This document shows positions 27,049 through 36,595 of a stretch of DNA of 45,812 bases, in pieces. This DNA is from Geomonas agri (GTDB taxonomy: Bacteria; Desulfobacterota; Desulfuromonadia; Geobacterales; Geobacteraceae): the NCBI RefSeq assembly GCF_020179605.1, contig NZ_JAINZO010000005.1, positions 1 to 45,812 of the forward strand, in the 5' to 3' direction. The first letter of the stretch is position 1. Every line of letters starts with the position of its first letter. Both the position numbers and the translations under genes were made by a program. The notes beneath the pieces were generated by a model. The model saw nothing but the letters and a program-made list of their open reading frames with translations. It had not been told where the DNA came from and ran no database searches.

Positions 27049-27768
27049 ATGAAGCCGACCCGCTTCATCGACTCCGTGAACTGCGCCATCGAGGGGATCC
27101 TCCACACCACGCGCACGCAGAAGCACATGCGCTACCACTTCCTGGCGGCTCTGGTCGTGCTGTTCGCCGCGCTCTTGTTGCGGGTCTCTTCGATCGAGTT
27201 CATGCTGCTGGCCCTAGCCATCAGCTTCGTGCTGTTCGCCGAGTTGCTCAATACCGCCATCGAGGTGGTGGTGGACATGATCTCGCCGGAGTACCACCCC
27301 ATGGCCAAGATCGCCAAGGACGTGGCGGCGGGCGCAGTGCTGGTAGCCGCTATCGGCACCGCCATCATGGGGTACCTGGTGCTCTCCAAGTACGTGCTCC
27401 CCTGGCAGCGGCTGGGGCTGCAGATGGTGGGTACCGAGTCGGAATTGGGCATGGTGGTGTCGGCGGTCCTGGTGCTGATCGTGGTGGTGATCCTCAAGGC
27501 ATGCTCAGGGACCGGGACGCCGCTGGAAGGAGGCGGCGCCAGCGGCCACTCGGCGGTCGCCTTCTCCATCGCCACCTCGGTAACGCTGCATACCCAGGAC
27601 CCGCTCATCGCCCTTTTCTGTTTCATCCTGGCGGTGATGGTGAGCCATTCGCGCCTCTTGCTCAGGATCCACCGTCCGCGGGAGGTGGTCGTGGGTGCGG
27701 TCGTGGGGGTGGGGATTACCTTCGCGGTGCACCTGCTGTTCCGCGCTTTTTGGCAGGGCGGGCTGTGA
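27049..27768 (+). CDS. DgkA-type undecaprenol/diacylglycerol kinase fused to PAP2 phosphatase domain
   Basis: A 239-residue integral membrane protein. Residues 1-120 match the DgkA family: RFIDSVNCAIEGILHTTRTQKHMRYH and the active-site helix FAELLNTAIEVVVD. Residues about 135-239 resemble a PAP2 acid phosphatase: SGHSAVAFS as motif 2 and SRLLLRIHRPREVVVGA as motif 3, in which the usual Asp after His is Glu. Motif 1 (KACSGTGTPLEGG) is poor. Kinase and phosphatase would act on the same lipid (undecaprenol or its phosphate), so one half may be regulatory. The ATG at 27049 follows GGAGG, itself inside a palindrome. Part of the ybeY-lnt operon. Confidence 0.87.
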   Translation: MKPTRFIDSVNCAIEGILHTTRTQKHMRYHFLAALVVLFAALLLRVSSIEFMLLALAISFVLFAELLNTAIEVVVDMISPEYHPMAKIAKDVAAGAVLVAAIGTAIMGYLVLSKYVLPWQRLGLQMVGTESELGMVVSAVLVLIVVVILKACSGTGTPLEGGGASGHSAVAFSIATSVTLHTQDPLIALFCFILAVMVSHSRLLLRIHRPREVVVGAVVGVGITFAVHLLFRAFWQGGL

Positions 27769-27801
27769 CAGACACTGCTTCAACATTAAGGAGACACATC
27801 C

Positions 27802-28659
27802 TTGGAAGAGGGTAACGGACGCAAGGGCCAGGGAATCATGGAATCCTTGACCCGGCTCTTGTACGGCAAAAAGAAGGTCACCGAGGCGGAGATCCAGGAG
27901 ATCATGGACGCCGGCGAGGAGGAAGGGCTCATCAACCAGGAGGAGAACGCGATGATCCGTTCCATCCTGACCCTTGGCGACTCCATGGTGCGCGAGATCA
28001 TGTTGCCGCGCATGGAGATGGCGTGCGTCTCCATCGAACTCGAGGTGCGCGAGGTGCTCAAGTCGATCATCGCGTCGGGGCACTCCCGGCTCCCGGTGTA
28101 CGAGGGGACCATCGACAACATCATCGGGCTTATCTACGCCAAGGACCTGCTCAGGTACTGGGGCGAACCCGACGACGCCATCGAACTGAGGAAGCTGATC
28201 CGTCCCCCTTTCTTCATCCCGGAGACCAAGAACCTGGAGGAGTTGCTGCACGACTTCAAGAAGCGGCGGGTGCACATGGCGGTGGTCATCGACGAGTACG
28301 GCGGCACTGCCGGCCTGGTGACCATCGAAGACCTGCTCGAGGAGATCGTGGGGGACATCCAGGACGAGTACGACCTGGAAACGGAGCGTCTCTCGGTGCA
28401 GGGGGACGGCTCCATCGTGGCCGACGGCAGGCTCCCCATCGAGGAAGTGGAAGAGCAGTTCGACGTCGAGATCGAGAAGGACAATTTCGAGACGGTGGGG
28501 GGACTCCTGTTCCACCTGACTGGGCGCATTCCCGCCGCGGGCGACGTCATCGAAAGCGACTCGCTGGTGCTTACCGTGCTGGAGGCGGACGAGAGGCGCA
28601 TTGCCCAGGTGCACATCGCGAAAAAACAGGAACCGGTCGGGGAGTCTGAGGAATCGTGA
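27802..28659 (+). CDS. CorC/HlyC-type CBS domain protein (YbeX-like)
   Basis: A 285-residue soluble protein. The TTG start at 27802 is set by AAGGAG 8 bases upstream. Two CBS modules (about 60-180: [42 protein letters not shown]) are followed by a CorC_HlyC domain (about 200-280). There is no membrane DUF21 part, as in E. coli CorC/YbeX. The family is linked to Mg2+/Co2+ efflux or ribosome function and binds adenosine nucleotides. Its place between ybeY and lnt matches ybeY-ybeX-lnt of E. coli. It overlaps lnt by 4 bases. Confidence 0.88.
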   Translation: MEEGNGRKGQGIMESLTRLLYGKKKVTEAEIQEIMDAGEEEGLINQEENAMIRSILTLGDSMVREIMLPRMEMACVSIELEVREVLKSIIASGHSRLPVYEGTIDNIIGLIYAKDLLRYWGEPDDAIELRKLIRPPFFIPETKNLEELLHDFKKRRVHMAVVIDEYGGTAGLVTIEDLLEEIVGDIQDEYDLETERLSVQGDGSIVADGRLPIEEVEEQFDVEIEKDNFETVGGLLFHLTGRIPAAGDVIESDSLVLTVLEADERRIAQVHIAKKQEPVGESEES

Positions 28660-30194
28660 CCGCGCGGACGGCCATGGCAGGTGAGGCGGCCGCGGGGCGC
28701 TACCTGCTGGCGCTGCTCTCGGGCGTTTTGCTGGCACTCTCCTTCCCGCTGCCGGGAGTCTCGGCCCTGGCGTGGATCGCCTTCGTGCCGCTGTTTTTGG
28801 CGGCCGACCGGGTCTCCCCCCGGATGGGTTTCCGGCTCGGCTTCACCGCCGGTTGCGTCGCCTACGCCGGCATTCTGTACTGGCTCAATGTCGTCATGAT
28901 GAACTACGGGAAGCTGCACTGGACCGTGAGCGTGACGCTCTACCTCACCCTGGTCGGCTACCTGGCGCTCTATCCCGCGACGGTGCTCTGGCTGGTGCGC
29001 CGCTGCGAGGGGAGCCGGATTCCGCTACTCTGCTCCTTCCCGCTGTTGTGGGTGACCGGCGAAGCGATCCGCTCCTACGTGATGACCGGATTTCCCTGGG
29101 CGAGCCTTGGCTATTCGCAGTACCGTACTCTGCCGCTTATTCAGATCAGCGACCTCACCGGTGTCTATGGGGTGAGCTTTCTGATTGCCCTAGCCAACGT
29201 GGTCTTCTACCGGATCTGGGTCTCGATGCGCTACCGCAAGCCCTACCCGGTGCGCGCCCTGTTGCTCCTGGTGCTGCTCATGGCGGCGACCATGGTCTAC
29301 GGCGTCTCCGCCCTGACCCGCAGCGACCGGGGGGAGCCGCGCAGGGTGCTGCTGGTGCAAGGGAACATTCCCCAGGACCAAAAGTGGGATCCCGCTTTCC
29401 AGGATGCGACGCTGAAGACTTACGAGCGTCTGACCCGGGAAGGGTGCAAGGAACCGGGGACCCTGGTGGTCTGGCCGGAGAGCGCGTTGCCGTTTTTCCT
29501 GCAGCGCGAGCCGGCCTACGCGGCCCGGGTCAGTGCACTGGCCGTCGAGTTGAAGAGCCCCCTCGTGGTGGGTAGTCCCGCCTACGAACAGCAGGAGGGG
29601 AGGGTGCGCTACCTGAACAGCGCGTTCCTCTTCTCGGAGCAGGGGACGATCGTTGGGAGAAGCGACAAGCTGCACTTGGTCCCCTTTGGCGAGTACGTGC
29701 CGCTGGCGCCGCTGCTTCCGTTCGTGAACAAGCTGGTGACGGGCATCGGCGATTTCTCCCCCGGTAAAGAGGCCGTGGTGCTGCCCGCTTCCACCGGAAA
29801 ACTCGGCGTGCTGGTCTGCTTCGAGGGGATCTTCCCGGAAGTGGCCAACGCCTATGTGGCACGGGGAGCCCAGGTGCTGGTGAACATCACCAACGACGCT
29901 TGGTTCGGGCGCAGCTCCGCCCCCTACCAGCACCTCTCCATGACCGTGTTCCGGGCCGTGGAGAACCGGGTCCCCTTGGTGCGGGCGGCCAACACCGGGA
30001 TCTCCGCGGTGATCGACAGCAAGGGACACATCCGGGGCATGACCCCGCTGTTCCAGGAGGCGACCTTGAGCGGCGAGGTGAGGCCTGGCACCGGGCGCAC
30101 CTTCTACAACCGCTTCGGCGACCTCTTCGCCTTGATCTGCATCTCCGGCAGCATTGGCATGGGCATCGCCTGCTACCGCGGGCGCCGTATCTGA
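28656..30194 (+). CDS. lnt: Apolipoprotein N-acyltransferase
   Basis: A 512-residue inner-membrane enzyme that adds the third acyl chain to lipoproteins. The N-terminal part holds about six membrane helices (17-215). The carbon-nitrogen hydrolase domain (about 225-480) contains the triad E275 (WPESALPFF), K338 ([14 protein letters not shown]) and C388 ([11 protein letters not shown]), positions close to those of E. coli. The GTG start at 28656 overlaps the upstream stop (GTGA). Its likely clients in this window include the Lpp-like, FKBP and SPOR-NlpC lipoproteins. Confidence 0.95.
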   Translation: MTARTAMAGEAAAGRYLLALLSGVLLALSFPLPGVSALAWIAFVPLFLAADRVSPRMGFRLGFTAGCVAYAGILYWLNVVMMNYGKLHWTVSVTLYLTLVGYLALYPATVLWLVRRCEGSRIPLLCSFPLLWVTGEAIRSYVMTGFPWASLGYSQYRTLPLIQISDLTGVYGVSFLIALANVVFYRIWVSMRYRKPYPVRALLLLVLLMAATMVYGVSALTRSDRGEPRRVLLVQGNIPQDQKWDPAFQDATLKTYERLTREGCKEPGTLVVWPESALPFFLQREPAYAARVSALAVELKSPLVVGSPAYEQQEGRVRYLNSAFLFSEQGTIVGRSDKLHLVPFGEYVPLAPLLPFVNKLVTGIGDFSPGKEAVVLPASTGKLGVLVCFEGIFPEVANAYVARGAQVLVNITNDAWFGRSSAPYQHLSMTVFRAVENRVPLVRAANTGISAVIDSKGHIRGMTPLFQEATLSGEVRPGTGRTFYNRFGDLFALICISGSIGMGIACYRGRRI

Positions 30195-30254
30195 TTTTTT
30201 ACTACCAACGATGATCGCCGTTACAGGCGATGCGACCATAAAGGAGTTTTCAAG

Positions 30255-31371
30255 ATGTTCAGAGAAGAAATTGCCAAGATCGAGGACCTTGCCGAGCGAA
30301 TCCACAAACTCCGGGGGTCTCTTTGACGTAGATGACAAGAAGGAGCGGATGCAGGAGCTCGAGGAGTTGACCTCCCGCGCCGATTTCTGGAACGACGCCG
30401 ACAAGGCCCAGAAGGTGCTCAAGGACAGGATGGCGATGGAGAAGGACGTCTCCACCTGGGAGAACCTCGACCGCCAGGCCCGTGACATTCAGGAACTGAT
30501 CGAGCTGGGCAGCGAAGAGCAGGACGAGGCGACGCTCGCCGAGGTCCACGCCATGAACGAGCAGCTGGAGACCGGGGTAAGCCAGGCGGAGTTCCGCAGA
30601 ATGCTCTCCGGCCCCCACGACGCCTCGGGCGCCTTCCTCTCCATCAACTCCGGCGCCGGCGGCACCGAGTCCCAGGATTGGGCCGAGATGCTCTTGCGCA
30701 TGTACCTGCGCTATTGCGAGAAGAAGGGATGGAAGACCGAGATCACCGACTACCAGGAGGGTGATGGCGCCGGCATCAAGGGAGTGACCTTCGCGGCCAC
30801 CGGCGAGTTTGCCTACGGCTACTTGAAGGCCGAGGCCGGCATCCACCGGTTGGTGCGCATCTCCCCCTTTGACAGCAGCGCCCGGCGTCACACCTCGTTT
30901 GCCTCCGTGTTCGTCTTCCCGGTCATCGAGGAGGACGACATCGAGATCAAGATCCCGGAGAGCGACCTGAGGATCGACACCTACCGCTCCTCGGGGGCGG
31001 GCGGCCAGCACGTCAACACCACTGACTCGGCCATCAGGATCACCCACATTCCCACCGGGACGGTGGTGGCCTGCCAGAGCGAGCGCAGCCAGCACATGAA
31101 CAAGGCCACCGCCATGAAGGTGCTCCGCTCCAAACTTTACGAGATGGAGCTTAGGGAGCGCGAGGCCAAGGCGGCGGACATCGCAGGCGAGAAGAAGGAG
31201 ATCGGCTGGGGGAGCCAGATTCGCTCCTACGTGCTGCATCCTTACAAGATGGTCAAGGACCTGCGCACCGGCGTGGAAAGCGGCAACCCGGACAACGTTC
31301 TGGACGGCGCCCTCGATGATTTCGTCGTCCCCTTCCTGATGGGGGTGCGCCGGGAGACCAAGGATATCTAG
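30255..31371 (+). CDS. prfB: Peptide chain release factor 2, programmed +1 frameshift
   Basis: The product is 371 residues, made by joining 30255-30323 to 30325-31371. The ATG at 30255 (Shine-Dalgarno AAGGAG) opens a 23-codon frame that ends at an in-frame TGA (30324-30326). A +1 slip at CTT-TGA-C continues into the main frame. SPF (stop-codon recognition, in RISPFDSS) and GGQ (249-251, peptide release) are present, as required for RF2. RF2 reads UGA and UAA. An ATCGCC/GGCGAT hairpin lies in the leader (30214-30231). The gene follows lnt after 60 bases. Confidence 0.96.
30312..30327 (+). promoter_or_regulatory. RF2 autoregulatory frameshift site
   Basis: The site reads CGGGGGTCTCTTTGAC. It differs from the E. 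coli prfB site at two bases and keeps the internal Shine-Dalgarno-like G-run, the CTT slip codon, and TGA followed by C. When RF2 is scarce, the ribosome pauses at UGA and slips +1, so RF2 controls its own level. Confidence 0.95.
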
Positions 31372-31393
31372 GGAGGCAGGCGAAAGTCTCTTT

Positions 31394-31426
31394 CCCCCTC
31401 CCCAACCCTCTCCCTCCGGGGGCGGG
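31394..31426. repeat. C-rich intergenic palindromic element
   Basis: CCCCCTCCCC at the left, followed by CCCTCTCCCTCC and GGGGGCGGG, able to fold into a GC hairpin. It lies between prfB and the SPOR-NlpC gene and resembles 12866-12889 and 22628-22666. Confidence 0.5.
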
Positions 31427-31445
31427 TGCAACACAAGGAACCATA

Positions 31446-32261
31446 ATGCTTAAGACGGTAAGACTGTTGATTATATATCTTCTCCTCCTCGCGCCGGCCG
31501 CCACAGGCTGCGCGACGCAGCGGGCCGGGCTCACCAGCGTCGGCTTCGCCATCCAGGTGGGCGCCTTTTCGGATGTCAAAAACGCCGAGCGCCTCACCCG
31601 GAAGCTGCAGGAACAGGGGATTGAAGCTTTCTACTTCAAACGGGAAAACGGTATCTACGCGGTCCGTTTCGGCGATTTCCAGCGCCGCGAGGAAGCCCGC
31701 AAGGTGGCCCAGAAGCTGGTGAAGGAGAAGACCATTGGCTCCTACTTCATCGCGCCGCCGCAGCCCGACCGCACCGTGCTGGTGCGTGAGACCGTGATCG
31801 AGAAGGCGCCGGCGCCCTCGATAACCAAACCGACCAAGCCCGTGCCTCCGGCCAAGAAGAAAGAGGAGCCGGTCAAGCGCGACCGCGGCGACATGGGCAA
31901 CATCGCCGCGCGCACTGCAGAGCGCTTTGTCGGCATTCCGTACCGTTGGGGCGGGGACACCGTGGTCGACGGCATGGACTGCAGCGGTTTCGTCCGCGCG
32001 GTCTACAACCTGTGCGGCATCAACATCCCGCGCACCTCGCGCGAGCAGTACCGGGTGGGGGATGCTGTTGGGCGTGAAGAGCTGAAAGACGGAGACCTCG
32101 TTTTCTTCGGCGCCTCCTCTGACGAGATCAACCATGTCGGCATCTTTGTCGGCAACGGCCGCTTCGTCCATGCACCGCGCCGCGGCGACGACATCAAGGT
32201 CAGCTCGATGGACGAGTCCTACTTTCAGAAGCGGTTCGTTGGCGCTAAACGCTATTTTTAA
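31446..32261 (+). CDS. SPOR and NlpC/P60 domain lipoprotein (peptidoglycan hydrolase)
   Basis: A 271-residue lipoprotein. A signal peptide with lipobox ATGC gives a lipidated Cys at residue 22. A SPOR domain follows (about 33-103, FAIQVGAFSDVKNAERLTRKL), which binds glycan strands lacking stem peptides. A Pro/Lys linker leads to an NlpC/P60 cysteine peptidase (about 154-271) with nucleophile C179 (MDCSGFVRAVY) and His in NHVGIFVGNG. NlpC/P60 enzymes cut gamma-D-Glu-meso-DAP bonds. SPOR suggests recruitment to the division septum. The ATG at 31446 has AAGGAA upstream. Confidence 0.92.
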   Translation: MLKTVRLLIIYLLLLAPAATGCATQRAGLTSVGFAIQVGAFSDVKNAERLTRKLQEQGIEAFYFKRENGIYAVRFGDFQRREEARKVAQKLVKEKTIGSYFIAPPQPDRTVLVRETVIEKAPAPSITKPTKPVPPAKKKEEPVKRDRGDMGNIAARTAERFVGIPYRWGGDTVVDGMDCSGFVRAVYNLCGINIPRTSREQYRVGDAVGREELKDGDLVFFGASSDEINHVGIFVGNGRFVHAPRRGDDIKVSSMDESYFQKRFVGAKRYF

Positions 32262-32382
32262 CGTTGGCGCCCTAGGTGCCGATAAGGTCTAGGCCTCGGG
32301 CGAAGAACGCCGAGCACGTGTGACAAACAAGAACGCAGAACATAGAACGTAGAACCTGAATTACACTGAGACAGGAGCAGTT

Positions 32383-33624
32383 ATGGCATTTATTAAGCCG
32401 TTCAAGGCGGTACGCCCCAAAAAGGAGCTGGCCGAAAAGGTCGCCGCTCTTCCCTATGACGTGATGAACACCGACGAGGCCATCCAGATGGCGTCCGGCA
32501 ACCCAGTGAGTTTCCTGCACATCTCCCGTCCCGAGATCGACCTTTCCCGTGACATCGATGTGCATTCGGACCCGGTGTACGTCAAAGGGCGCGACAACCT
32601 GGAGAAATTCCTGGCGGAGGGCGTCCTGGTGCAGGACGAGACCGAGCGCTACTACGTGTACCGCCAGAAGATGGGCAACATCACCCAGACCGGCCTCGTG
32701 GTCTGCGCCGGCGTGGACGACTACCAGAGCGGCACCATCAAGAAGCACGAGCTGACCAGGGCGGATAAGGAAGAAGACCGCGTCAAGCACATCGACGCGC
32801 TCAACGCCAACGATGAGCCGGTCTTTTACACCTACCGCAACGACCCGGCCCTCACCGCGACCATCGACCAGGTCACCAAGGCGGCGCCGCTGTACGACTT
32901 CACCACTGATGACGGCGTCTCCCACGCCCTGTGGGATATCGCCGATTCCAAGTTGATCGACTCCCTCACCAAGAGCTTCGCCGCCATCCCGACCCTCTAC
33001 GTTGCCGACGGCCACCACCGCAGCGCCGCCGCCAGCCGGGTGCGCGACCTGAGGAAGGACGCCAACCCCAAGCACACCGGCAGCGAGGAGTACAACTACT
33101 TCCTCACCGTGATCTTCCCGGACAACGAGATGACCATCATGCCCTACAACAGGGTGGTCAAGGACCTCAACGGCCGCGGCGTTGCCGAGTTCATGGCGCG
33201 CGTCGGCGAGCGTTTCGAAGTGACCCCGGTTGCCGGAGCGGTCAATCCCGGTGAGCGGCACCAGTTCGGCATGTTCCTGGGGGGCAAGTGGTACGAACTC
33301 ACCCCGCGCGAGGATTCTTTCCCCGAGGACGACCCGGTCGCCTCCATGGACGTCTCCATCCTGCAGGACAACCTGCTCAGCCCGGTGCTCGGCGTGCGCA
33401 ACCCACGCACTGACCAGCGTATTCACTTCGTCGGCGGCATCCGCGGCGTCGAGGAGCTGGAGCGGGTGGTCAATTCCGGCGAGTACATGGTCGCCTTCTC
33501 GCTGTTCCCGACTTCGATCGAGGAGCTGATGGCGCTGGCCGACGAGGACAAGATCATGCCGCCCAAGTCGACCTGGTTCGAGCCGAAACTCAGAAGTGGC
33601 CTCTTTATCCACATGTTGGATTAA
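32383..33624 (+). CDS. DUF1015 family protein
   Basis: A 413-residue cytoplasmic protein starting at the ATG at 32383 after CAGGAG. It shows the family hallmarks: the FKAVRPKKELAEKVAALPYDVM start, a central segment with ADGHHRSAAASRVRDL, and YNRVVKDLNG. DUF1015 proteins are often found near phosphoserine or HPr-like genes and are proposed to have kinase-like roles, but no activity is settled. The 120 bases upstream hold an imperfect repeat of the type GAACnnAGAAC and no gene. Confidence 0.82.
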   Translation: MAFIKPFKAVRPKKELAEKVAALPYDVMNTDEAIQMASGNPVSFLHISRPEIDLSRDIDVHSDPVYVKGRDNLEKFLAEGVLVQDETERYYVYRQKMGNITQTGLVVCAGVDDYQSGTIKKHELTRADKEEDRVKHIDALNANDEPVFYTYRNDPALTATIDQVTKAAPLYDFTTDDGVSHALWDIADSKLIDSLTKSFAAIPTLYVADGHHRSAAASRVRDLRKDANPKHTGSEEYNYFLTVIFPDNEMTIMPYNRVVKDLNGRGVAEFMARVGERFEVTPVAGAVNPGERHQFGMFLGGKWYELTPREDSFPEDDPVASMDVSILQDNLLSPVLGVRNPRTDQRIHFVGGIRGVEELERVVNSGEYMVAFSLFPTSIEELMALADEDKIMPPKSTWFEPKLRSGLFIHMLD

Positions 33625-33654
33625 CAACTTATACAAACCTGACGGAGGAAATTG

Positions 33655-34125
33655 ATGCGTAACGTTGAGAAGTTCCTCGTGCTGTTGCTGCTCATGGCGG
33701 CGATAGCCATACCCGCCTGCTCCCAGAAGGACGCTGCCAAGCAGCCGGCAACCGAGAAAGCCGCAGCCAAGGCCGCTGTCGGGGCGGTGACCACTCCCTC
33801 CGGCCTTTCCTATACCGACCTCGTGGTTGGTACCGGCCCGTCCCCGACCTCGGGCAAGGGCGTCAAGGTGCACTACACCGGCACTCTGGAAAACGGCACC
33901 AAGTTTGACAGCTCGCTCGATCGCGGCCAGCCGTTCGTCTTCAGGATCGGCGCCGGCGAAGTGATCCCGGGGTGGGATGAGGGCGTCATGTCCATGAAAG
34001 TGGGCGGCAAGAGGAAGCTGGTCGTCCCGCCGCAGCTTGGCTACGGGGCCAACGGCGCCGGCGGGGTCATTCCGCCCAACGCGACGCTGATCTTCGAAGT
34101 GGAGCTTCTCGACGTAGAGAAGTAA
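33655..34125 (+). CDS. FKBP-type peptidyl-prolyl isomerase lipoprotein
   Basis: A 156-residue protein. The ATG at 33655 has GACGGAGG seven bases upstream (an adjacent TTG at 33652 is less well placed). A signal peptide ends in the lipobox IPAC with Cys near residue 22. An Ala/Lys linker is followed by an FKBP domain (about 50-156) with [47 protein letters not shown] and [23 protein letters not shown]. It would speed prolyl isomerisation in periplasmic proteins from a membrane-tethered position. Confidence 0.93.
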   Translation: MRNVEKFLVLLLLMAAIAIPACSQKDAAKQPATEKAAAKAAVGAVTTPSGLSYTDLVVGTGPSPTSGKGVKVHYTGTLENGTKFDSSLDRGQPFVFRIGAGEVIPGWDEGVMSMKVGGKRKLVVPPQLGYGANGAGGVIPPNATLIFEVELLDVEK

Positions 34126-34213
34126 TCATACCGGTGGCTTGCAAAGGTACCGTGGCGCTGTAAAGTTTTCCTTTGTGTTTTTCAGCCCCCGGTCCCCCGT
34201 TGCGAGGTGCCCC

Positions 34214-35146
34214 ATGCGCCTGTTGTCGCTGGCCTTTGTGCTGCTCCCGATCCTGGTCTGTAAACAGGCCCAGGCCGGACAGAAGAGTGTCACTCTCTTT
34301 ATGGATGGCGCGCGGGTGGAGCAGGAAGTTGCCGCAGCCGGCGGGTACCTGGAACTCCCCCTGCCGGACAGCTTTGCGCCGGGGTCGCTGCGGGTTAAGG
34401 CACCGGGGGGGACCGTGCAGCGGGTTGAACTGGTTGCGGCCGAGCAGGATCGCCGTCGGGCTGGTGAGATAGCCCGACTCAGGGAGCGCCGGGGCGAATT
34501 GCAGGACCGCATGGACGCCTTGAACCGGCGTGAGGAGATCTTCTCCGCCGCCGCCAAGTCGCAAAGCGGCAAGGCGCCGAGGAAGACCAAGGCCAATCCT
34601 GATCCGGTGGTAACGCTGCAGCAGGGGACCGAATTCGCCTTGAACCAGATGGAGGCGGTCTACCGAAGCAAGCGCAAGTGTCGGCTGGCACTCGATGCCG
34701 TGGAGCGGGAACTCGCGTCGGCGGCCAAGGGGGTCGCCTCGGCGCGCATCTGGGTCACTGGCAGCAAGGCCCAGGTGTCCTACCAGGTTGGCAGCGAGCG
34801 CTGGACCCCGACCTACGACCTCCGGTTCTCGGGGGAGGGGGGCGGCGAGTTGCTGCTGCACGCGAAGCTGCCGCAGCGCGAGAAGGGGGTGCAGTACCAG
34901 GTGGTGCGAGGGACCACGGCGAAGCCGGGTGCGGTCGAGCAGGTGCGCGGGGACTTCCCGGTCCTGGCACGCTATCCGCTCAACGCCACCTCTGCCGTCG
35001 GTGCCCAGCCTCCGGAGCGCTTCTCTTTTGCACCGATCGAGGCGAGTCTCCCTCCCGGGGAAGCCGCTTTGTACTGGAAGGGAGAGTATATCGGCAGCGC
35101 CCCGTTTGCCGGGGGAGGGAGCACCGGGTTTGCCTTGGGGCGCTAG
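34214..35146 (+). CDS. Exported DUF4139/DUF4140-like protein (MuiA-related), short form
   Basis: A 310-residue exported protein. The ATG at 34214 has GAGGTG upstream and starts a signal peptide (1-21, ending QAQA). The region about 22-60 (VTLFMDGARVEQEVAA) resembles the N-terminal DUF4140 domain. A charged coiled coil of about 100-180 follows, then the beginning of a DUF4139-like beta region (YQVGSERWTPTYDLRF). Family members usually exceed 500 residues, so this copy lacks much of the C-terminal beta domain. Function unknown; it follows the FKBP gene by 88 bases. Confidence 0.65.
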   Translation: MRLLSLAFVLLPILVCKQAQAGQKSVTLFMDGARVEQEVAAAGGYLELPLPDSFAPGSLRVKAPGGTVQRVELVAAEQDRRRAGEIARLRERRGELQDRMDALNRREEIFSAAAKSQSGKAPRKTKANPDPVVTLQQGTEFALNQMEAVYRSKRKCRLALDAVERELASAAKGVASARIWVTGSKAQVSYQVGSERWTPTYDLRFSGEGGGELLLHAKLPQREKGVQYQVVRGTTAKPGAVEQVRGDFPVLARYPLNATSAVGAQPPERFSFAPIEASLPPGEAALYWKGEYIGSAPFAGGGSTGFALGR

Positions 35147-35155
35147 CGAACATCC

Positions 35156-35184
35156 TTGCCTTTGTATGATTAAGATGTTATAAG
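35156..35184 (+). promoter_or_regulatory. Putative sigma70 promoter of the aldolase gene
   Basis: TTGCCT (35156-35161) and TATAAG (35179-35184) with a 17-base spacer, about 50 bases before the ATG at 35234. A T7 run lies between the promoter and the start. Confidence 0.5.
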
Positions 35185-35233
35185 GAATCGGTTTTTTTCA
35201 TGTGATTTGATATTCCCACCAAAAGGAGGAGAT

Positions 35234-36517
35234 ATGACTGCAACATCTTCAGATTTCGTCAAAGCGCTGGAAGTAGGGCGTCCCCCCAACGTAGCGAAAC
35301 TCTTCCCCAATTCAAAAGCACTCCTGGTCAGCGGCAAGGTCATCGACCGTGCCATGAACGCCAAGGGACATGCCCTGGCCCTGGCAGCCAACGGCCGAAA
35401 CCACTTCGTCATCCGCGGGGTGCTCGCCGCCGCCCAGAAGGCCAACGCAGCCGTCATCATCGAGATCGCCAAGAGCGAGGGTGGCCAGAAGGCATATTGC
35501 CCGGTCAACTACTGGAACATGGCCCGCCAGGTGGACGCCGTTGCCAACGAGCTCGGCATCACCATCCCGGTCGCCATCCACGCCGACCACTACGGCATTA
35601 AGGGCGAAGCGGACGTCAAGTCGGCAAAGGTCGAGATCCCGAGCATGTTCGATGCCGGTATCACCTCCATCGCCATCGATGCCTCGCACCTCCCCGACGA
35701 GGAGAACCTCCTCGCCAACATCGAGCTCAACAGCATCATCCCGGGCTGGGCCGGTCTCGAGACCGAGGTGGGCGAGATCAAGGGGAAAGAGGGGCTCTCC
35801 ACCGTTCCCGAGGCGCTCTTCCTGATCCGCGGCCTCAACGCCCACGGCATCTTCCCTGACTGGATCGCCCTCAATAACGGCACCACCCATGGCATCGAGG
35901 CTTCCGACGCTGGTATCCAGGTGGAGCTGACCGCACAGATTCACGAGGCGATCAAACAGTACGGCGTCAACGGCGCCCAGCACGGCACCTCCGGCAACAG
36001 CTACGAGAGGCTGCGCGAGATCGCCCAGAAGACCCGCACCACTAAGGCCAACGTGGCGACCGCCCTGCAGTTCGTCTCCTGGGGCCTCGAGGTCAACGAC
36101 TATGGCAACGCCAAGCTCGACGAGAACGGCAACTTCATCAAGGTGAAGGGTGAGGGGATGACCGAGGAGCTCTGGGCCGAGATGGTGGCCTTCGCCGATT
36201 CCAAGGGATGGAAGAAGGGCGATTACAAGAACCTCAACCTCCCGTTCGAGAACAAGCTTTTGGCCCAGACCAAGGACGTGCGCGATCGCATGTGCAAGAG
36301 GGTGGAGGATTTCGCCTACAACCTCATCGCTAACGTCTTCAACGCTGCCGACACCGCGCCGCTTGCCATCGATGCCATCCTCAAGGCCGGCTCCTACGAC
36401 TTGGGCCCCAAAGGGAAGCGGATCGAGAACCCGGCGGAATGGACCAAGGACCTGCTCCCCAAGCAGGCCCAGGGCCTTTCCAAGGACAAGGGGCCCGAAG
36501 GCAACTTTGAGGACTAG
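35234..36517 (+). CDS. Class II fructose-bisphosphate aldolase family protein
   Basis: A 427-residue enzyme starting at the ATG at 35234 behind AAAAGGAGGAG. Zinc-site motifs of class II aldolases are visible: IHADHYGIK, NNGTTHGIE and AQHGTSGNS. It should cleave fructose-1,6-bisphosphate (or a related sugar phosphate) to DHAP and an aldehyde. It is longer than E. coli FbaA (359 aa), with extra sequence in the C-terminal third, and belongs to a divergent subgroup, so the substrate is less certain than the fold. Own promoter and terminator; it lies in the same window as enolase but is not linked to it. Confidence 0.85.
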   Translation: MTATSSDFVKALEVGRPPNVAKLFPNSKALLVSGKVIDRAMNAKGHALALAANGRNHFVIRGVLAAAQKANAAVIIEIAKSEGGQKAYCPVNYWNMARQVDAVANELGITIPVAIHADHYGIKGEADVKSAKVEIPSMFDAGITSIAIDASHLPDEENLLANIELNSIIPGWAGLETEVGEIKGKEGLSTVPEALFLIRGLNAHGIFPDWIALNNGTTHGIEASDAGIQVELTAQIHEAIKQYGVNGAQHGTSGNSYERLREIAQKTRTTKANVATALQFVSWGLEVNDYGNAKLDENGNFIKVKGEGMTEELWAEMVAFADSKGWKKGDYKNLNLPFENKLLAQTKDVRDRMCKRVEDFAYNLIANVFNAADTAPLAIDAILKAGSYDLGPKGKRIENPAEWTKDLLPKQAQGLSKDKGPEGNFED

Positions 36518-36545
36518 CATCACCATCAAGCTGAGAAACACCCGG

Positions 36546-36567
36546 AGGGGGCCTCGCGCCCCCTTTT
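36546..36567 (+). terminator. Intrinsic terminator after the aldolase gene
   Basis: A 7-bp stem AGGGGGC / GCCCCCT with loop CTCGC, followed by TTT. It lies 28 bases after the aldolase stop and 28 bases before the PilZ start; termination may be partial because no separate PilZ promoter is evident. Confidence 0.75.
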
Positions 36568-36595
36568 GTAGCTGGCTCTGTGGAGGGGGAAGACG

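Noticed and set aside
32272..33873. A 533-codon open frame antisense to the DUF1015 gene
   Set aside because: Longer than the real gene but runs across its promoter and into the FKBP gene, has no ribosome site and a Val/Gly/His-rich product; a shadow of the DUF1015 gene.
35312..36541. A 409-codon open frame antisense to the class II aldolase
   Set aside because: Product is a Leu/Val/Gly-rich shadow of an aldolase gene with intact zinc motifs and a strong ribosome site.
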